Shown: positions 19,385 through 30,530 of the stretch, in pieces
Layout of the letters: each line of letters begins with the position of its first letter
Numbering within the stretch: position 1 is the first letter of the stretch
DNA from: Zygnema cylindricum
Lineage: Eukaryota > Streptophyta > Zygnematophyceae > Zygnematales > Zygnemataceae
Direction: 5' to 3'
Assembly (NCBI GenBank): GCA_037447655.1
Contig: JBBHKE010001654.1
Location: 62,001-126,000, forward strand
Length of the DNA stretch: 64,000 nucleotides
The notes under the pieces: generated by a model
Told to the model about the DNA's origin: nothing
Database searches by the model: none
The model's input: the letters and a program-made list of their open reading frames with translations, nothing else
Program-made: the position numbers and the translations under genes

Positions 19385-20787
19385 ATGCCCACGGATTGGG
19401 ATAACTTACGTTATCAATCCGGATCTACCCGCGGCGGGATAGTTTTCCGTCCACCGCAGTTAGATCTTTCTAGTTTCTCCGAGGCTACGGACGCACCAGT
19501 TTCGGTTGCGGCCCCTAGATCTCCGTCTGTTCGGTCAGTATTGACCACAGTCTCATCATTATCCTCAGTTTTCTCTAGGTCATCCCTAGATAGAATCGAA
19601 AGAGACTTTTCAGAGGAAATCTTTTCCCATCCTCTCACATTTCAGTTTTCGGTCGGTCCAAATTTGGAACCACTAGTGCATTCTTCCTTTGACGACATGG
19701 CTTCCTCTTCAGAGGGGGGCATGGGGAAAATGCAATTTTGCTTTTCAGGGATGAAGGATACCATGTCTTTATCCCATTTCCGTATGCTCTATAATACCGA
19801 AATGTGTGATTTGGCATTTCGCTATCAAGATCGATTTGATCTTCGTGTGGCATTTTCTCTTCTTGGCCAGTATCTCAGAGGTTCGGCCCTTACATTATAT
19901 TCCCGCAAGTATGATGCTATACTCGCGATGACAAAATTTTCCCCTCCTTTTGCTGGTACACTCGTGGTCATAGGTCAAGCGGATATTCCATTCCAGGCCG
20001 CTTTTCCCGAGGTCTTAGATGCCCAAGGTGTTGTCCTAATTCCCGCAGTCCCAGAAATTCCTCGCCAATATGCTGTGGCCGCTCGTGCTGCTGTCCCAGC
20101 ACGACCAGAAATGATTATTCCGTTGCGAGATCCACTATCTGTTATGTTCGATTTCTTAGAAGTCGAGTATCAGATGCAAAACCCCGATCAGGTGAAAGAA
20201 TTGATGAATTTCACGCGTAAACCAGGCGAAACCGCGCCTGCTTTACGTGCTCGTATGGAGACTCTGCGAGAAGCTTTACCAGACTTAATGTCCGATGCGG
20301 AAGCTGTTCAAAAATTTGTTGGACAGTTTCCAAATCAATCGAAACGTTTTATACAAAGTCATCTCACTCAGACTTACGGTCTGAAATTTACATTTGATCA
20401 TGCCGCTCAATATGCGGTAGAATATGAGATGCAATCATGTTGGTGGGAAACTCAAGATTGTTCGGAAGTCGCTTCCCCACTTTCTTTACCTAGTAGCCCA
20501 TGGCCCAACAATAGGCCTCCAAAGACGCCGGCCATGGGAAATCCGCCATTTAATTCCGGAAACCGATTGTGTTTCCGATGTGGAAACACGGGACATGATG
20601 CCCGCATGTGCTCGGATAAGTCGGCCACATGCACCCATTGCAACCAAAAGGGACATTATGTCCACCGTTGCCATGTTAAGGATCTTAATTTTTCCTATCA
20701 GAATCAGATTCAGAACGGTGGAATTCCTGCTCGTTCTGCCAAGCCAATCACTCCTCCTTACGAGACAGAGAAAGAGGCGACTCCTCT
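19385..20787 (+). pseudogene. Ty3/gypsy-like gag, 3' truncated
   Basis: A long frame starting MPTDWDNLRYQSGSTRGG. After a Ser-rich head it has a capsid-like region (HFRMLYNTEMCDLAFRYQDRF; DQVKELMNFTRKPGETAPAL, the FLxLxxxxGESV-type retrotransposon gag helices; YAVEYEM) and two CCHC knuckles, CFRCGNTGHDARMC and CTHCNQKGHYVHRC. The gag proper stops near 20787. The last codons of the open frame (MYRMDMA and onward) come from family-2 integrase DNA and LTR1, so the ORF to 20845 is an accidental chimera. No protease or RT of this element is present. Confidence 0.8.
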
Positions 20788-20811
20788 GATGTACCGTATG
20801 GATATGGCTAA
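20788..20811 (+). pseudogene. Element E integrase fragment, left of insertion A
   Basis: GATGTACCGTATGGATATGG matches the family-2 segment coding MYRMDMA just before the integrase zinc domain (compare 47788 in element D). It ends in GCTAA, the target site of element A, and continues at 32707. This shows that 20812-32706 is one insertion. Confidence 0.8.
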
Positions 20812-21862
20812 TGTAGAATTTAATGGTTTTATTAGTATTTTCTAGGTCTGAAAAGAAATATAGAAGTCGAGGCAGTCTATCTCTAACTTCTCTCTCTCCA
20901 ACTCTCAAACTTGTCGCAGTCACTGAGAAATTGGAGAGGAAGCTAGAGCCATGGCTACCTTGGCTATCCTCAGGTTTACGGGAATTTTATATTAGGGTTT
21001 ATTTATTTAATTAAAAGGTATGTGCCGGCGGCAGGATTTGATCCTTGTACCTACCGGCCGGCAGACAGGAAATAGCCGGTAGCCTTAGCCGTTAAGTCTA
21101 GCGGTAGTGTTACGTAGCATATAGTTTGATATTTATTTAAATATGTATACGTGCGATAAACCATTTAACTGAAATGAATTACGGGATACATAGATCCAGT
21201 AATATATAATGTACGACTTACGGTACGGACACAAATCAATACCGCGCATTTATTCCGTAAGTGAAACGAATACCGCGCATGTATTTATTACGGCTACGAT
21301 TAAATTAGATTCTAATCGGACGGTCGGAATTAGCGTCGAGATCGCGGAAGACGATTTCGGCGGTTTGTGGCCATCGCCACATCGGATGACGCGTGGCGCA
21401 ATTACATTGGATCGTGGAATCTCCGGAGATCATGACACCGAATCCGAATATGACATGTGTCGACATTTGGGCCATGTCGTACAATGTTCGTACATAAAGT
21501 ACACCGGCAATTGTACTTTTGCGTACGGAACTTTATTCTGATTAGTTCCGTACATCAGTAGATATAGTCTGTGAGAGAGATAGGACTTAGAAAAATTAGG
21601 AGATAGGACCCTCTCTCCCAGAGAGCTTCTGTACAAAAGGTCAACTTTGACCCTCCATAACTTACTGCTCAGGGGAGCAAATTCAGAGATTATTTTTGCT
21701 ATTGACTCAGGGGAGTCTTGCCTTCACAGAGGTGCAGGTGGTCAGAGTTTTTGTCTGCCAGGGTGGTAGTTTTTTTTGCTGAAACACAAAGGGGTCAGGA
21801 TTATCCTAGAGGCTTCTTGGAAGCTGTCCACTCTGAGGACTTATGGAGGTCTCAGAGTTTCA
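20812..21862 (+). repeat. 5' LTR of element A (LTR1)
   Basis: Starts TGTAGAATTTAATGG, ends GTTTCA. It has the LTR1 landmarks: antisense tRNA-like segment near 21030-21110, twin TACCGCGCAT repeats near 21240-21280, and the AAAGTACA/TGTACTTT hairpin near 21497-21520. The gag ATG is at 21843. Confidence 0.9.
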
Positions 21863-23653
21863 GGTTATGGGCCCACCCTCTAGGTACCAATCTTTAATGG
21901 AACTGGATTCATATACTGGGAAAGTATGATGATAGGAGCTCTATGCGAAAAAAGGTTTTGGGGGATAGTGAGTGGACGGTTGGGACGTCCATCAAGTCTT
22001 GGAATTCCTCCAGGGTTTGGAGGAAGCAGATTCACCAGGAAAGAGGATCCACCTTCAACGGAGGAAACAAAAGAAGGAGAGGTGGTGGACAAAGGAAAGG
22101 AGAAGGAGACGACCACACCAATAGCAACTGGTTCGGCATTCATGTCACCTATTCCGAGGAACGAGGAGAATGATACTGAAACCTGGGACTTCAACAATAT
22201 GGCGGCAAAGCACTTCATCCTACGCCATCTCACTCAAGGACTTGCATGTCCTCATTTGCAGGTAGAAAGGGCATCCGATCTTTGGATGGCTCTCATAGAG
22301 ATGTACCGAAGTGGTACGATTCAGCAACAACAGTTGGCTGATCAGAAAGTTAAGGAGTATGTATACAAAGGGGGAAATATGTTGGATTTTTGCAATGAGC
22401 TTGCTACACTCTTCATGGAGCTAGAGAGTGCGGGAAAAGATTTTAGTGAAAAAGAAAAGGTTAACTGTTTACTGATGAAGTTACCTGATGAGTTCGTGAA
22501 CATAGTTTACCGTGTGCAGGACTTGCCTGACTCAAGGTGGATATGGAACTCAGTGGTAGGGATGAATCTCGTTCAAGAAAATACAATTGAGATCCGAAGG
22601 GGGGGAAAGAGTGGCCAAGCCTTGGCAACAGTGATTGATTTGAGGAACAGGGATTCCCGAAAACCGGTCGGAAACTATGGGGGTAGGAAGCTGAAAAAAC
22701 AGGCCGACGAGTTCGAACCAAGGGCTCCCAAAGGTTTATGTCTTTTTTGTAAGAAACCGGGGCACTATATGGCAGTGTGCACTAAGCTAACCGAGCTTCT
22801 ACTAAAGGAGGGGCAGACCGGTGGTACCCCGAGAGGAAAAAAAAAGGCCCTTGTCACACAGGTACTTGAGGCGGAATCTGAGGACGAGGACGATGAGCTC
22901 CTTTTGGATGAGGAGTTGGAGGCGAAAAACGAGGTCAAAATTCCACGAAGGAAGAAATGTGCTTACGGTGGATTAAAAGGTGAAGCAGGCTGGATCATAG
23001 ATTCAGGTGCCTCCATCCACATGTGTAAGGATAGGCACCTGTTCACTAAGATAAGAAAGATTCCCACTGTAGAGATACAGTACGGGGATGGGAGGATAGT
23101 CACCACTACTCTTGTAGGATCGGTAGATCTGAAAGTGTTAGTAGAAGGAAAGACATCTATATTAACATTTTCCGATGTATTGTTTATTCCGGAGCTGAAC
23201 AAAAATCTTATCTCTACATCTCTATTAGATGATAAGGATTTTTTCACTAGCACTAGGGAAGGAGTCTTTACTGCTAGTTTTGATGAGGATGTCTATTTCA
23301 TTGCTGAGAAAGGTAGCCATGGGATGTTTAGGCTGATCTTAAATAATGAAAAGAAGAAATTTTATTATGTTGGTGTTCATGATATTATGATGTGGCATAA
23401 GAGGCTTGGGCATGTGAATCTAGATAAGTTAAGAGAGATGAAAAAGATGGGAGAAGTGGAAGGGATTCAGTTTAGTGAGAATGATGATATAAGTGATTGT
23501 AGTGGATGTGCTCAAGGTAAAGCACACAGATTACCCTTTCCTAAAACAGCCACGTATAAGGGAGAAAAAAATCTAGATCTAGTACACAGATATTTGGGGA
23601 CCGGCAAGAGTGCCCTCAACGGGGAAAAAGAGATTTATGATGACTATAACTGA
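21843..23653 (+). pseudogene. Element A gag, protease and integrase zinc domain
   Basis: The LTR-encoded start MEVSEFQVMGPPSR is followed by a one-base deletion (TCTAGGTACC instead of TCTAGGGTACC). A long open frame then runs 21926-23653. It shows gag (AAKHFILRHLTQGL, DLWMALIEMYRSGTIQQQQL, LLMKLPDEFVNI), a CCHC knuckle CLFCKKPGHYMAVC, an acidic linker, the protease WIIDSGASIHMC and the integrase zinc domain (MWHKRLGHVNLDKL, CSGCAQGKAHRLPFP). A frameshift after NLDLVH ends it. Gag and protease domains look sound apart from the early frameshift. Confidence 0.88.
21863..21877 (+). other. Half-tRNA(iMet) primer-binding site, element A
   Basis: GGTTATGGGCCCACC, identical to element 1, immediately after the LTR. 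Confidence 0.75.
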
Positions 23654-24584
23654 TGATTGGTCTCGGTATTCCCGGGTGTATTTTTTGAAAAACAAGTCAG
23701 AAGATCAGATTGTTTTAGACAATATAAAGCATGGAGCGAAAAACTCCATGAAAATCCAATCAAGAGAGTTAGTAGTGACAATGGTGGAGAGTATACTTCT
23801 AACCAGTTTGAGGATTTTCTGAGGGAGGATGGGGTCCAACACCAAAAGACAGTTCCAGAAAACCCGGAACAGAATGGGGTAGCAGAAATGTTAAATAGAA
23901 CACTAAGTGATAGTGCTAGAAGTATGTTGTCGGATAAGAAGATAGGAAGAAGGTTTTGGGCAGAAGCAATAAACTGTGCTAATTACCTCAAAAATAGTGT
24001 TCTTACTTCAACTATAAAAGATCAAACACCTTATGAGAGATGGACAGGCCGGAAACTAGACTTATCTCACTTAAAGGTTTTCGGCAGTCAAGTATTCAGT
24101 CTAGATACAGATCGGTCTAATTAGAAGCTAGATCCTAAAGGAAAACCGGGATACTTATAAGGATATGATGAGGATGTTAAAGGGTATAGAGTTTATGATC
24201 TAAAAAAGGAAGATATAATCTTAGTAAAACATCTAGTAGTTATGGATGAAGGAAAGTCTGTGGATCCCTTCAAATATACAAAGTCAGTAAAAATCAGATT
24301 TGAGTGAGAATATTCCGATGACTTTGAGCTCCCTAACTATCCGGGTTTTAGAGAAGATGACATTCTTGCAGATACAAATCAGACCGAAAAGAACTCGGCT
24401 GTGGAAACTCTAGTGACAACTCTACCTGAAGCGGAAGACCCGGTGGAAATTGATTCGGAATCAAGGGATAAGGGAGAAGCCGAGTTTGTTCGAAAGAATC
24501 CACGAGAACAATCTATTCCGGCCTCAGATTTTGAGGGGGGAAGGAGAAGTAGCAAAAGATTGTAAGAAAAATAGGTTAATAACA
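23610..24584 (+). pseudogene. Element A integrase core and linker
   Basis: Contains FMMTITDDWSRYSRVYFLKN, a frame change near 23700, then SDNGGEYTSNQFEDFL, NPEQNGVAEMLNRTL (ERLN altered to EMLN), KKIGRRFWAEAINCANYLKN and HLKVFGSQVFSLDTD. Stops occur near 24121, 24158 and 24304. The acidic linker ends SDFEGGRRSSKRL with a stop. Confidence 0.85.
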
Positions 24585-24599
24585 AGGTAACTAAACTAT

Positions 24600-25654
24600 C
24601 TCATCAAGATGAACCTCAAACTTATGGAGAGGCGATGACTTGTCCAGAAAGAAACTGTGGAAGACAGCCATCAATGAGGAGATGGCCTCAATTATGGCAG
24701 CCGATACTTGGGAGCGGGTGGATTGTCCACCTAAACAAAAACCAATCGGTTGTAAGTGGGTTTTCAAATTAAAACTGAACCCAGATAACACAATCGAGCG
24801 CTACAAGGCCAGATTAGTGGCACAGGGATTTACACAAAAGGAGGGAATTGACTACGAAGAAACCTTTGCCCGGGTCATCAAATTTCCCTCCATCCGCATA
24901 CTTCTCAGCCAGGCAGCAGCGGAAGACATGGAAGTACACCAGATGGACATCAAGACAGCATTTTTGCATGGAGGATTGGAAGAGGAGATCTTCACGCGAC
25001 AACCCAAAGGGATTGTGGAGGAAGGAGAGGAGAGTAAGGTATGCCGGCTGATTAAATCTCTTTATGGTTTGAAACACGCGCCTCGACAGTGGAATAAGAA
25101 GCTTAATGAAATTCTAACAGGTTTGGGATATATCGGGATCAGCTCCGGTCACTCAATCTATGTTTTTAAAGATGAGGAATGTTTTATATTTATTGCAATT
25201 TATATTGATGATTTGCTTGTTCTAAGTAAATCAATGGAAAAAATTAATAAACTGAAAACCGATCTTAAGGGGAGATTTGAAATGAAGGATATGGGGGAAG
25301 CAAGATATATTTTGGGAATTCAAGTATAAAGAGACCGAAAAAGAAAGATTATAAGATTGACTCAAAAGGAGGCAATAGGGAACATGCTTGAAAATTTTCA
25401 GATGGATAAAGCTAATAGTTGTACAACTCCAATGGAGTTAAAGAAGGGAAGTGAGGGGAGTGAGGAAGAAGGAGTCATAGTCTTAAACGAGATATTATCT
25501 CTTGAAGAACAAAAGTTCATGCAGACTATTCCTTACAGGCAACTAGTGGGAAGTCTAATCTATTATATGAATTGTACCCGGCCGGATTTAGCTGCAGTTG
25601 TAGGAGTGCTGAGTAGAAGTCTAAATGCTCCCACTAAGAGGGATTGGGAGGCAA
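24600..25654 (+). pseudogene. Element A RT and start of RNase H (left part)
   Basis: RT runs from KPIGCKWVFKLKLNPDNTIERYKARL through EVHQMDIKTAFLHGG and LYGLKHAPRQWNKKL. The catalytic box reads FIAIYIDDLLVLSKSM (YIDD instead of the usual YVDD). A TAA at 25327 follows LGIQV. At about 25655 the sequence switches to a copy of element C: upstream differences from C are frequent, downstream ones are rare. Confidence 0.85.
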
Positions 25655-26196
25655 CTAAGAGAGTCCTTAGATATTTGATAGGAACCAAGGATCTATGGTT
25701 GCATTTGGGTGGGGAGAATACTGACATCACTACTTAGAGTGATGTCAGTTATGGTGATGCTCCGATGAGGAGATGCACTTCTGGATATGTATTATATGCG
25801 GGTGATGGGGCTTGCTGTTGGAGTAGCAAACAGCAAAAGGTTATTGCTCAGCCCACCATGGAGGCTGAGTATATGGCCTCTTGCTCTGCTGTAAAAGAAT
25901 TGATGTGGGTCAAGTCTTTGCTTGGTGAGCTTGGTCACCTTAAGAGTGGTGTGCAGAAAAAATTTTGTGATAATCAGGCAGCAATCGCTATTTTTGCCAA
26001 TCCTAAACATCATTTTAAAGCTAAACACATGGACATCAGACTCAGCTTTGTTAAAGAGAAAGTAGAAAACCAAATAATCAGTTTAGAGTACCAACCAAAT
26101 AGTGTGATGGTAGCAGATATGATGACCAAACCTGTGCCTCCCCCTAAGCTAATTTTCTGCAGGGAGAAGTGTGGTCTGAAATTAAAGATTGACTAG
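25655..26196 (+). pseudogene. RNase H of element C (inverted-duplicate copy)
   Basis: Shares with the right arm the same TAG in place of tryptophan (TT*SDVSYGD), the unusual SDVSYGD, and AQPTMEAEYM, IAIFANPKH and VKEKVENQ. It differs at QKKFCDNQ against QKIFCDNQ. RNase H acidic residues are otherwise present. The shared lesions show that it was copied from C rather than inherited in A. Confidence 0.85.
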
Positions 26197-26209
26197 AAAA
26201 TAAGGGGAG

Positions 26210-27263
26210 TGTAGAAATTAATGGTCATTTAAAGTATTTTCTAGGTCTAAATAGAAATACAGAAAGAAGCCGATGCAGTCTACCTCTAACTTCTCTCTCC
26301 AACTCTCAAACTTGACGCAGTCACTGAGAAATTGGAGAGGGAGCTAGAGCCATGGCTACCTAGGCTATCCAGAGGTTTACGGGAAATATATATTAGTTAG
26401 GGGATTATTTACTAAGAGGTATATGCCGGCCACAGGATTTCATCTTGGTACCTACCGGACGGCAGGCAACCGGTAGCCGGTAGTCTTAGCAGTTATGTCT
26501 TTAACTAGTGTTATGTACTACATGGTTTGATATTTATTTAAACATTTGTACATAGGATAGTTCATTTAACAGTAACTGTTTACGGGAGACATAGATCTAG
26601 TAATGTAAAAGTACAGATTACGGTACGGATAAGAAACCAATACCGCGCATTTATTTCTTTAATGAAACGAATACCGCGCATGTATTTATTATGGCTATGA
26701 TTAAATGTGAATTTAATCGGACGACCGGAATTAACGCCAAGATCGCGGAAGAGGATTTCGGCGGTTTTTGGTCATCGCAACATCGGATGACACGTGGCGG
26801 AATGACATTAGATCGCGGCATCTCCGAGGATTAAGGGCGCGAATCCGGACATACCACGTGTCGACATTAAGGCCATGTTGTACAGTGTCGGTACATAAAG
26901 TACACCGGCAGCTGTACTTTCGTGTACGGAACTGTAATCTGATTGGCTTAGTACATCAATAGATAGAGTCTGTGAGAGAGATAGGACTTAGAAAAATTAG
27001 GAGATAGGACCCTCTCTCCCAGAGAGCTTCTGTACAAAAGGTCAACTTTGACCCTCCATAACTTACTGCTCAAGGGAGCAAATTCAGAGATTCTTTTTGC
27101 TATCGACTCAAGGGAGTCTTGCCTTTATAGGGGTAAAGATGGTCAGAGTTTTTGCCTGCCAAGGTGGCATTTATTCTTGCTGTAACACAAAGGGGTCAGG
27201 GTTATCCTAGAGGCTTCTTGCAAGCTGTCCTTTCAGAGGACCTATGGAGGTCTCAGAGTTTCA
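26210..27263 (+). repeat. LTR1 of element C type (inverted-duplicate copy)
   Basis: 1054 bp, the same length as 39728-40781 and nearly identical to its reverse complement, but clearly different from the LTRs of A. It is followed by GAACT, the complement of C's target site AGTTC. Confidence 0.9.
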
Positions 27264-27732
27264 GAACTGGTAATGCCTGTGTACTTAGGAGGTACGTCAA
27301 ACCACCAAGCTACCACTAATCTGTCAATTTACCACTGAGCCATCACTAAGCTACCACTGAGCTATCACTAAGCTACCACTGAATTACCCACTAAGTTACC
27401 ACTGAGTTACCCACTAAGTTGACTTGAATCATATCTATCGCAGTTGCCCTATCCTGTACAAAATCATATAAAGATTATCAGACGTTGCGTTGTCCGTACA
27501 GACCATATCAAATATAATCATGGTTGCGTTGTCTTGTGTTGTAGCTTCGCTACTGCGCTGCTCTGCTGCTCGCGCTGCTCTGCTCCTCCGCTGCTCTGTT
27601 GTAGCACTGCTGCGCTGCTCTGTTGTAGCGCTGCTGCGCTGCTTTGCTGTATAGCAGCTGCGCTGCTCTGTCTGTATAGCAGCTGCGATGCTGCGCTGCT
27701 CTAAGACTGAAAGGTTTCCAAAAGACAAAACA
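27264..27732 (-). repeat. Reversed LTR2 fragment (from element D), inverted-duplicate copy
   Basis: Reverse complement of 39260-39727. It holds the AGTGGTAGCTT-type short repeats (27300-27420, as TACCACTAAGC) and the GCTGCGCTGCTCTGTTGTAG repeats (27540-27700). Open frames here are translations of the GCTGC repeat and are not genes. Confidence 0.85.
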
Positions 27733-30264
27733 TACTTGTTAGCGCTAACTGATTGTGTAAGTTAGATAACAATTCCTGTTATCGCTAACAGTTTGTGTAA
27801 TTTAGGTAACAATTCCTGTTAGCGCAAACAGTTTGTGTAATTTACATATCAATTCCTATTATCGCAAACTGTTTGCGTTATTTAGGTAACAATTCTTGTT
27901 ATCGCTAACACTTTGTGTAACTTAGGTAACCAGTCTTGTTAGCGCTAACTGATTGTGTAATTTAGGTAACAATTCTTATTATTGCTAATAGTTTGTGTAA
28001 TTTAGGTAACAATTCTTGTTATCGCTAACAGTTTCTGTAATTTAGGTAACAATTCTTGTTATGGCTAACAGTTTGTGTAACTTAGGTAACCATTCTTGTT
28101 AGCGCTAACAGTTTGTGTAAGTTAGATAATAATGCTTGTTATTGCTAACAATTTGTGTAATTTAGGTAACAATTCTTGTTTGTGCTAACAGTTTGTGTAA
28201 GTTAGATAAAACCATTCCTGTTCTTGCTAACAGTGAGTGTAATTTAGATAACAATTCCTGTAAATGCTAACAGTTTGTGTAATTTAGATAACAATGCGTG
28301 TTATCGCTAATAGTTTGTGTAATTTAGGTAACAATTCTTGTTATCGCTAACAGTTTGTGTAAGTTAGGTAACAATTATTGTAAGCGCAAACAGTTAGTGT
28401 AATTTAGATAATAATTACAGTTAGTGTAATTTAGGTAACAATTTTTGTTATCGCTAAATATTTGTGTAATTTAGGTAATCTTTATTGTTATCGCTACTAA
28501 TTTGTGTAATTTACATAACAATTCCCGTTATCGCTAACTTTTTGTGTAATTTAGGTAAGAATTCTTGTTATCGATAAAAATTTAAGAAATTTAGGTAATA
28601 ATTCTTGTTATTGCTAACAGTTTGTGTAAGTTAGGTAATCATTCTTGTTAGCGCTAACAGTTTGTGTAAGTTAGATAAAAATTCTTGTTATTGCTAACAA
28701 TTTTTGTAATTTAGGTTACAATTCTTTCAATCGTTCTTTGTCTGTGTAAGTTAGGTAACCATTCTTGTTAGCGCTAACAGTTTGTGTGATTTAGGTAACA
28801 ATTTTTATTATTGCTAACAGTTTGTGTAATTTAGGTAACATCTTTTGTTATCGCTAACTGTTTGTGTAATTTAGGTAAAAATTCTTGTTATCGCTAACAG
28901 TTTGTGTAACTTAGGTATTCATTGTTGGTAGCACTAATAGTTTTTGTAAGTTAGATAAAACCATTCCTTTTCTTGCTAACAGATTGTGTAATTTAGATAA
29001 CAATTCCTGTTATTGCTAACAGTTTGTGTAATTTAGGTAACAATTCAGGTTATCACTAACAGTTTGTGTAATTTAGATAACAATTACTGTTATCGCTAAG
29101 TGTTTGTGTAATTTAGGTAACAATTCTTGTTATCGCTAACTGTTTGTGTAATTTAGGTAACAATTCTTGTTATTGCTAACAATTTGTGTAATTTAGATTA
29201 CAATTCTTGTTATTGCTAACAGATTGTGTAATTTAGATAACAATCATGTTATCGCTAACTTAATGTGTAATTTAGATAACAATTCTTGTTAGCGCTAACG
29301 GTTTGTGTAAGTTAGGTAATTATTCTTGGTATCGCTAACTGTTTGTGTAATTTAGGTAATAATTCTTGTTAACGCTAACAGTTTGTGTAATTTAGGTAAC
29401 AATTCTTGTTAGCACTAACAATTTGCGTAAGTTAGATAAAAATTCCTGTTAGCCCAAACAGTTTGTGCAATTAAGATAACAATTCTTGTTATCGCTAACA
29501 ATTTGTGTAATTTAGATAACAATTCCTATTATCGCTAATAGTTTGTGTAATTTAGGTAACAATTCTTGTTATCGCTAACAACTTGTGTAATTTAGGTAAC
29601 AATTCATGTTATGGCTAACAGCTTGTGTAATTTAGGTGAAAATTGTTGTTATTGCTAACAATTTTTGTGATTTAGGTAACAATTCTTATTATCCCCTAAC
29701 AGTTTGTGTAAGTTAGATAACAATTCCTGTTATTGCTAAATGTTTGTGTAATTAAGGTAATAATTCTTGTTATCGCTAACAATTTGTGTAATTTAGGTTA
29801 TAATAGTTGTTGTCGCTAACTGTTTGTGTAATTTAGGTAACAATTCTTGTTATCGCTAACAATTTGTGTAATTTAGGTAACAATTCTTGTTATCGCTAAC
29901 AGTTTGTGTAATTTAGGTAACAATTCCTGTTATTGCTAAATGTTTGTGTAATTAAGGTAATAATTCTTGTTATCGCTAACAATTTGTGTAATTTAGGTTA
30001 TAATAGTTGTTGTCACTAACTGTTTGTGTAATTTAGGTAACAATTCTTGTTATCGCTAACAATTTGTGTAATTTAGGTAACAATTCTTGTTATCGCTAAC
30101 TGTTTGTGTAATTTAGGTAACAATTCTTGATATCGCTAATAGTTTAAGTAAGTTAGGTTACCATTCTTGTTAGCGCTAACAGTTTTGTAAGTTAGACAAC
30201 AATTACTGTCATCGCTAAAAATTTGTGTAATTTTTGTAACAAGTCTTAAAAATTTGTATAATTC
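27733..30264 (-). repeat. 40-bp satellite array, left copy (about 63 units)
   Basis: Tandem 40-bp units with the core GTTATCGCTAAC followed by GTGTAATTTAGGTAAC, in the opposite orientation to all other satellite in the window. It is the inverted copy of 36916-39259, including the odd 3-bp-longer units. It contains no genes. Confidence 0.93.
29721..30120 (-). repeat. 200-bp (5-unit) tandem duplication within the satellite
   Basis: 29721-29920 is repeated at 29921-30120 with about two differences. It includes the diagnostic units ATTGCTAAATG and TATAATAGTTGTTGTC, which occur only once in the right arm (37140-37260). Confidence 0.88.
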
Positions 30265-30530
30265 TGAAACGGAGGAAACATCCCACCTGCACAAGCAAGT
30301 TCATCTACAAAGATACGAAATTTGTTAGAATATTTTGCCATTGTACCGCTAGGGTACTTATAGTCCCAAATTTTTCCAGCCAATAGAAGCTCTTCCTGGA
30401 CATTAGCCTTTTCATAATCACTTTTAAGGGATTTCTAGATATCATTTTTTTTTTTCATTTTTATCCGAGACATAGCTAAGTCCTTTGATATACAAAATTT
30501 CATAATAGAACGAGCTTGCGTATTTTTCTT
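30265..30530 (-). pseudogene. Family-2 gag fragment (E' copy in the left arm)
   Basis: Reverse complement of 36650-36915. It codes on the minus strand for KNTQARSI-, IDI-KSL- and KYPSGTMAKYSNKFRI-type gag, with stops. It abuts the satellite at exactly the same base as in the right arm. Confidence 0.85.

Larger units (their letters stand above)
25655..30530 (-). repeat. Left arm of a large inverted duplication
   Basis: Reverse complement of 36650-41336. In order on the plus strand it contains the end of element C pol, the C 3' LTR, the target site GAACT, a reversed LTR2 piece, the satellite and a reversed gag fragment. The inner boundary is sharp (30530 against 36650). The outer boundary lies within homologous pol near 25655 against 41336. 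The length difference of about 190 bp is explained by a 200-bp satellite duplication at 29721-30120. Confidence 0.88.

Noticed and set aside
19414-19853. Minus-strand ORFs opposite the gypsy-like gag (also 18760-19392)
   Set aside because: No domain. They overlap the gag frame or its leader, whose plus strand carries two CCHC knuckles.
26210-27263. Calling this LTR the 3' LTR of element A
   Set aside because: Its length and sequence match the LTRs of element C, while A's 5' LTR matches 31656-32706 in length, sequence and target duplication.
27435-27728. ORFs rich in Ser-Ala-Gln/Cys-Cys-Ser repeats (also 35772-35969, 39264-39547, 50798-51199)
   Set aside because: They are translations of the GCAGC repeat block in LTR2, open on both strands because of low complexity. 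No start context or conservation.
27733-30264. Regular short repeats could be taken for a CRISPR array
   Set aside because: Units are head-to-tail 40-bp copies without unique spacers, and the context is eukaryotic LTR elements. It is a satellite.
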